This document shows positions 31,260-33,947 of a DNA stretch of 33,947 nt, in pieces. Location: NCBI GenBank assembly GCA_902795345.1, contig CADBKO010000031.1, forward strand, positions 1 to 33,947. The letters are read 5' to 3'. Source of the stretch: Oscillospiraceae bacterium. GTDB lineage: Bacteria > Bacillota > Clostridia > Oscillospirales > Oscillospiraceae. The translations under genes were made by a program, and so were the position numbers. Within the stretch, counting starts at the first letter, position 1; every line of letters begins with the position of its first letter. The notes under the pieces were generated by a model. It saw only the letters and a list, made by a program, of their open reading frames with translations, was not told the origin of the DNA and ran no database searches.

Positions 31260-33441
31260 GGATCTCCTTTTTCAGCTCGTCGGTGCCCACGGTGCCCTTC
31301 ACCAGCACGATGCTGGCCTTCACCACCTGGCCCCGGATGGGGTCGGGGGCGGCGGATACGCCGCATTCCAGCACATAGGGCAGCTCCATGATGACGCTTT
31401 CGATCTCGAAGGGGCCGATGCGGTAGCCGGAGGACTTGATCAGGTCGTCCACCCGGCCCACATACCAGAAGTAGCCGTCCTCATCCTGCCAGGCGGTGTC
31501 GCCGGTGTGGTAATAGCCGTCGTGCCAGGCGTCCGCCGTCTTTTCCGGCTCGGCGTAGTAGCCGGTGAAAAGGCCGCAGATCTTGTTCGGCTCTGTGCGG
31601 ATGCAGATCTCTCCCGTCTCGCCGGGGCGCACGGGCTTGCCGTCCCGGTCCAGCAGCTCCACGGGGTAGAGGGGCACGGGCTTGCCCATGCTGCCCACCT
31701 TGGGCTTGGTGCCGATGAGGTTGCCGATCATCACCGTGGTCTCCGACTGGCCGAAGCCCTCCATGAGGCTGAGGCCGGTGATGTTCTTGAACTGGTGGAA
31801 GACCTCGGGGTTCAGAGCCTCCCCGGCGATGGTGGCATGCTCGATGCTGCTGAGGTCGTACTTGGAGATGTCCTCCTTGATGAGCATGCGGTACATGGTG
31901 GGCGGCGCGCAGAAGGTGGTGATGTGATACTTGGCGAACATGGGGAGAATGTCGGCGGCGTCGAAGCGGTCGAAGTCGTAGACGAACACCGGACCCTCCG
32001 CCAGCCACTGCCCGTAGAGCTTGCCCCACATGCTCTTGGCCCAGCCGGTGTCGGAGATGGTGAGATGCAGCCCGTCGGGATTCACGCAATGCCAGTATTT
32101 GGCGGTGATGAAGTGGCCCAGGGGATATTTATAATTGTGCACGGCCGCCTTGGGGTAGCCGGTGGTGCCGGAGGTGAAGAACATCAGCATGGGATCGGAG
32201 CCGCAGGGGGCGTTCGCTTCCCGCAGGAACTCCTCGCTGAACAGGCGGAATTCCTTGTCGAAGCAGTGCCAGCCGTCCCGCTCGCCCTCCACGATGACCC
32301 GGATCTGCAGCCCGGGGCAGGCGGCCAGACATTCGTCCACCTGGTCCGGCACGCCGCCGGTGGAGGTGCAGAGGACGGCCCGGATGTCCGCTGCATTGAC
32401 CCGGTATTCGATGTCGTGGGCCAGAAGCTGATTGGAGCCCAGGATGGCCACGGCGCCGATCTTGTTCAGGGCCATCATGCTGATCCAGAACTGGTAGTGC
32501 CGCCGCAGGATCAGCAGCACCTTGTCCCCCCGCTTGATGCCCAGGGAGCGGAAGTAGTTGGCCGCCTTGTTGGAATAGCGGCTGATGTCCGCGAAGGTGA
32601 ACCAGCGTTCCTCCTTGAAGCGGTCGATGTGGAGCATGGCCAGCTTCGTGGGGTTTTTGCGGGCCATGGCGTCCACCACGTCGAAGGCGAAGTTGAAGTT
32701 CTCCTCGTTCTTGAAGGAGATGGATTCCAGGCTGCCGTCGGGCCTCTCCACGGGCACGATGAAGTTTTCGTAAATGTGGCTCTCCGCCGTTTTGGGCCGC
32801 TGAGGGGTGGTCTCCTCCCGGGTGGGATCCGGCGCGGCGGTCATGTCGATGTGCTCCGCCGGGTTCAGCACCACGGCGTAGAAGACGCAGTCCCTGCCGC
32901 CCACGGCCACCATGCCATGGGGGGTGGAGCTGTTATAATAAATGGTATCCCCTTCGTGGAGGATCTCGCTGTGCTCGCCCACCTGCACCTTCAGGGTGCC
33001 GGAAATGACCAGGTCGAATTCCTGGCCCTCGTGGGTGGTGAGGGCGATGTCGCTCTTCTCCAGCTCCGGGTCGTAGATGGCCTGGGTAAAAAGCGGGTCG
33101 GCGATGCGGTTTTTGAAGGAGGCGGCCATGTTGTAGTACACCATGCCGTGGGCCTGCTCTATGCGCTGGCCCTCGCCCTGACGGGTGACGGTGTAGGAGC
33201 GGAGCTTCGGGCTGGAGCCCCGGATGATGTCCGTGACGTCCACGCCGAAGGCCAGAGCGCAGCGGTAGATGAAGGCAAAGTTCAGGTCGCTCTGCCCGCC
33301 CTCGCAGGCCAGGTATTCCTCCACGGTCACGCCCGTTTTCTGGGCGATCTCCTCCACGCTGTACCCGGAGATGCTCCTCAGTTCCCGGATACGGGCTGCC
33401 ATCTCCTGGATCTTCATTGTCAGACCGGTCATTTGCTGCAT
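31222..33441 (-). CDS. XRE-cupin-acyl-CoA ligase fusion, 3' end frameshifted
   Basis: As sequenced, 739 residues. Residues about 12-72 are a Cro/C1-type helix-turn-helix ([21 protein letters not shown]), about 110-200 a cupin ([31 protein letters not shown]), and about 215-739 an AMP-forming acyl-CoA ligase with the P-loop [13 protein letters not shown] (about 418), GFGQSETTV and GYYHTGDTA, and the hinge [20 protein letters not shown] (about 660). A 37-base tandem duplication shifts the frame after HTAPYK. With one copy removed, the gene runs on to 31113 and gains YPRIVEF and [11 protein letters not shown], which holds the adenylation lysine (763 residues). Thus the sequenced form should lack full activity unless the duplication is an artefact. 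AGGAGGAAAG precedes ATG 33441; the frame to 33531 would cross the T-box terminator. Confidence 0.88.
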   Translation of the reverse strand: MQQMTGLTMKIQEMAARIRELRSISGYSVEEIAQKTGVTVEEYLACEGGQSDLNFAFIYRCALAFGVDVTDIIRGSSPKLRSYTVTRQGEGQRIEQAHGMVYYNMAASFKNRIADPLFTQAIYDPELEKSDIALTTHEGQEFDLVISGTLKVQVGEHSEILHEGDTIYYNSSTPHGMVAVGGRDCVFYAVVLNPAEHIDMTAAPDPTREETTPQRPKTAESHIYENFIVPVERPDGSLESISFKNEENFNFAFDVVDAMARKNPTKLAMLHIDRFKEERWFTFADISRYSNKAANYFRSLGIKRGDKVLLILRRHYQFWISMMALNKIGAVAILGSNQLLAHDIEYRVNAADIRAVLCTSTGGVPDQVDECLAACPGLQIRVIVEGERDGWHCFDKEFRLFSEEFLREANAPCGSDPMLMFFTSGTTGYPKAAVHNYKYPLGHFITAKYWHCVNPDGLHLTISDTGWAKSMWGKLYGQWLAEGPVFVYDFDRFDAADILPMFAKYHITTFCAPPTMYRMLIKEDISKYDLSSIEHATIAGEALNPEVFHQFKNITGLSLMEGFGQSETTVMIGNLIGTKPKVGSMGKPVPLYPVELLDRDGKPVRPGETGEICIRTEPNKICGLFTGYYAEPEKTADAWHDGYYHTGDTAWQDEDGYFWYVGRVDDLIKSSGYRIGPFEIESVIMELPYVLECGVSAAPDPIRGQVVKASIVLVKGTVGTDELKKEIQNYVKSHTAPYK

Positions 33442-33468
33442 GCTACTTTCCTCCTGCCTGGGGATGGC

Positions 33469-33745
33469 AAAAGCCCGCCCCAGAGATTGTGTAATCTTTG
33501 AGACGGGCCATAAGACAACCCGCGGTACCACTCAAATTGCGTCCGCAAAGGACGCCCCTCATCGGACTCCAGCAAGTCCTGCGCCCTGACGCGGCGCGAT
33601 CGGGAGAGTTCTACTGACCCTTCGGCGTTCTTCTCTCCGGCTCGGAAGCGAGCAGCGCACGGGTCCCGGATCACGGCTCGCACCAACCGCCGCTTCTCTG
33701 AATCCGGATCCACCGGCACCCTCTTCGTCATAGCCTTTGGATTAA
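33469..33745 (-). promoter_or_regulatory. T-box leader (tRNA-sensing), specifier possibly CTC
   Basis: On the minus strand AATTTGAGTGGTACCGCG (33521-33538) is a clear T-box sequence. It is followed by a terminator: a stem from 33508 down to 33473, then TTTT (33469-33472). Upstream lie a stem III-like GGAGAG/CTCTCC hairpin and a stem I-like region with GGTTGGTGCGAGCC. If GAAG (in ATGACGAAGAG) pairs with CTTC near the base of stem I, the triplet just before the closing purine is CTC (33650-33652 on the plus strand), a leucine codon; this call is tentative because the usual AGTA of the specifier loop is not seen. Uncharged tRNA would prevent termination and switch the operon on. Confidence 0.88.
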
Positions 33746-33755
33746 ATTTAGAATT

Positions 33756-33784
33756 AGATTAGCACAATCAAAAACACAAGTCAA
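33756..33784 (-). promoter_or_regulatory. Promoter of T-box operon
   Basis: On the minus strand TTGACT (33779-33784), 17-base spacer, TAATCT (33756-33761). Transcription should start near 33748 and run into the T-box leader. Confidence 0.75.
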
Positions 33785-33837
33785 TAGGTACGATGTAACA
33801 ATTTAATGTAGTGGCGTGCTGATGCTTTTATGGAGCT

Positions 33838-33947
33838 TTACAGTCTGCTCCGCTGGATCTTGCCGCTGATGGTCTTGGGCAGGGAATCCTTGAATTCCAC
33901 GATGCGGGGATATTTATAAGGAGCGGTGTGGGACTTGACGTAGTTCT
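33838..33947 (-). CDS. C-terminal end of a second acyl-CoA ligase
   Basis: The last 35 codons of a gene whose body lies beyond the right edge. It reads [18 protein letters not shown], then [15 protein letters not shown] and TAA at 33838. It is the same protein end that the frameshifted ligase would have, apart from the last two or three residues (SRL here, NLL there). The A10 lysine motif is intact. It is either a paralogous ligase upstream of the T-box operon or a mis-joined repeat. Confidence 0.7.
   Translation of the reverse strand, partial: NYVKSHTAPYKYPRIVEFKDSLPKTISGKIQRSRL
33849..33947. repeat. 99-bp exact copy of 31124-31222 at window end
   Basis: Bases 33849-33947 equal 31124-31222 base for base, and the match stops exactly at the last base of the window. 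The base before each copy differs (C and T). The inner copy ends at the joint of the 37-bp duplication. Confidence 0.9.

Noticed and set aside
33441..33531. A start for the XRE-ligase gene at 33531
   Set aside because: The extra codons lie in the T-box core and terminator, while AGGAGG stands directly before ATG 33441.

Overview
The window reads as a piece of a GC-rich Firmicutes chromosome, most likely a strictly anaerobic clostridium of the Oscillospiraceae type. The evidence is strong Shine-Dalgarno sites, sigma-A-like promoters, a T-box leader, S-layer homology domains, a glycyl radical enzyme, a ferredoxin-dependent 2-oxoacid oxidoreductase and a DUF1836-type protein. No RNA polymerase, rRNA or other taxonomic marker is present, so the assignment is inference.

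Left part (1-10 kb): the 3' part of a large serine recombinase marks the right end of an integrated mobile element that has cut an XRE-type regulator gene in two. Next come a MerR-type regulator with a probable self-controlled 19-bp-spacer promoter, a stand-alone protein like the MetH reactivation domain, a frameshifted DUF1836 gene, a flavodoxin-like reductase, a 1077-residue S-layer-anchored protein with a papain-like Cys-His-Asp core and four 104-residue repeats, and a class-III-like polyphosphate kinase 2.

Middle (10-22.4 kb): on the minus strand a MoaF-like double-module protein and a BKACE (DUF849) enzyme form one unit, followed by a glycyl radical enzyme of unknown substrate with its own promoter. 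No radical-SAM activase is in the window. A membrane protein, a possible 41-codon small transcription unit, decayed fragments, a YhaM-like exoribonuclease and a nitroreductase follow. Then an old-yellow-enzyme/dienoyl-CoA-reductase-like flavoprotein is paired with a cysteine-containing double cupin.

Right part (22.6-33.8 kb): one long minus-strand operon starts at a good promoter and a T-box leader whose best specifier candidate is CTC (Leu). It encodes, in order, an XRE-cupin-acyl-CoA ligase fusion, a MinD-like P-loop ATPase, a four-subunit 2-ketoacid:ferredoxin oxidoreductase (delta, alpha, beta, gamma), a branched-chain aminotransferase, a LeuA-like protein whose catalytic residues look eroded, and a TIM-barrel/acyl-CoA ligase fusion. 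Together these could activate a branched or aromatic acid to its CoA ester, reductively carboxylate it to the 2-keto acid and transaminate it. T-box control, which turns genes on when a tRNA is uncharged, fits amino acid synthesis from scavenged acids better than amino acid fermentation.

The first operon gene is broken near its 3' end by a 37-bp tandem duplication, and the last 99 bases of the window repeat the same 3' end exactly. This may be a real paralogue and mutation or an assembly seam.
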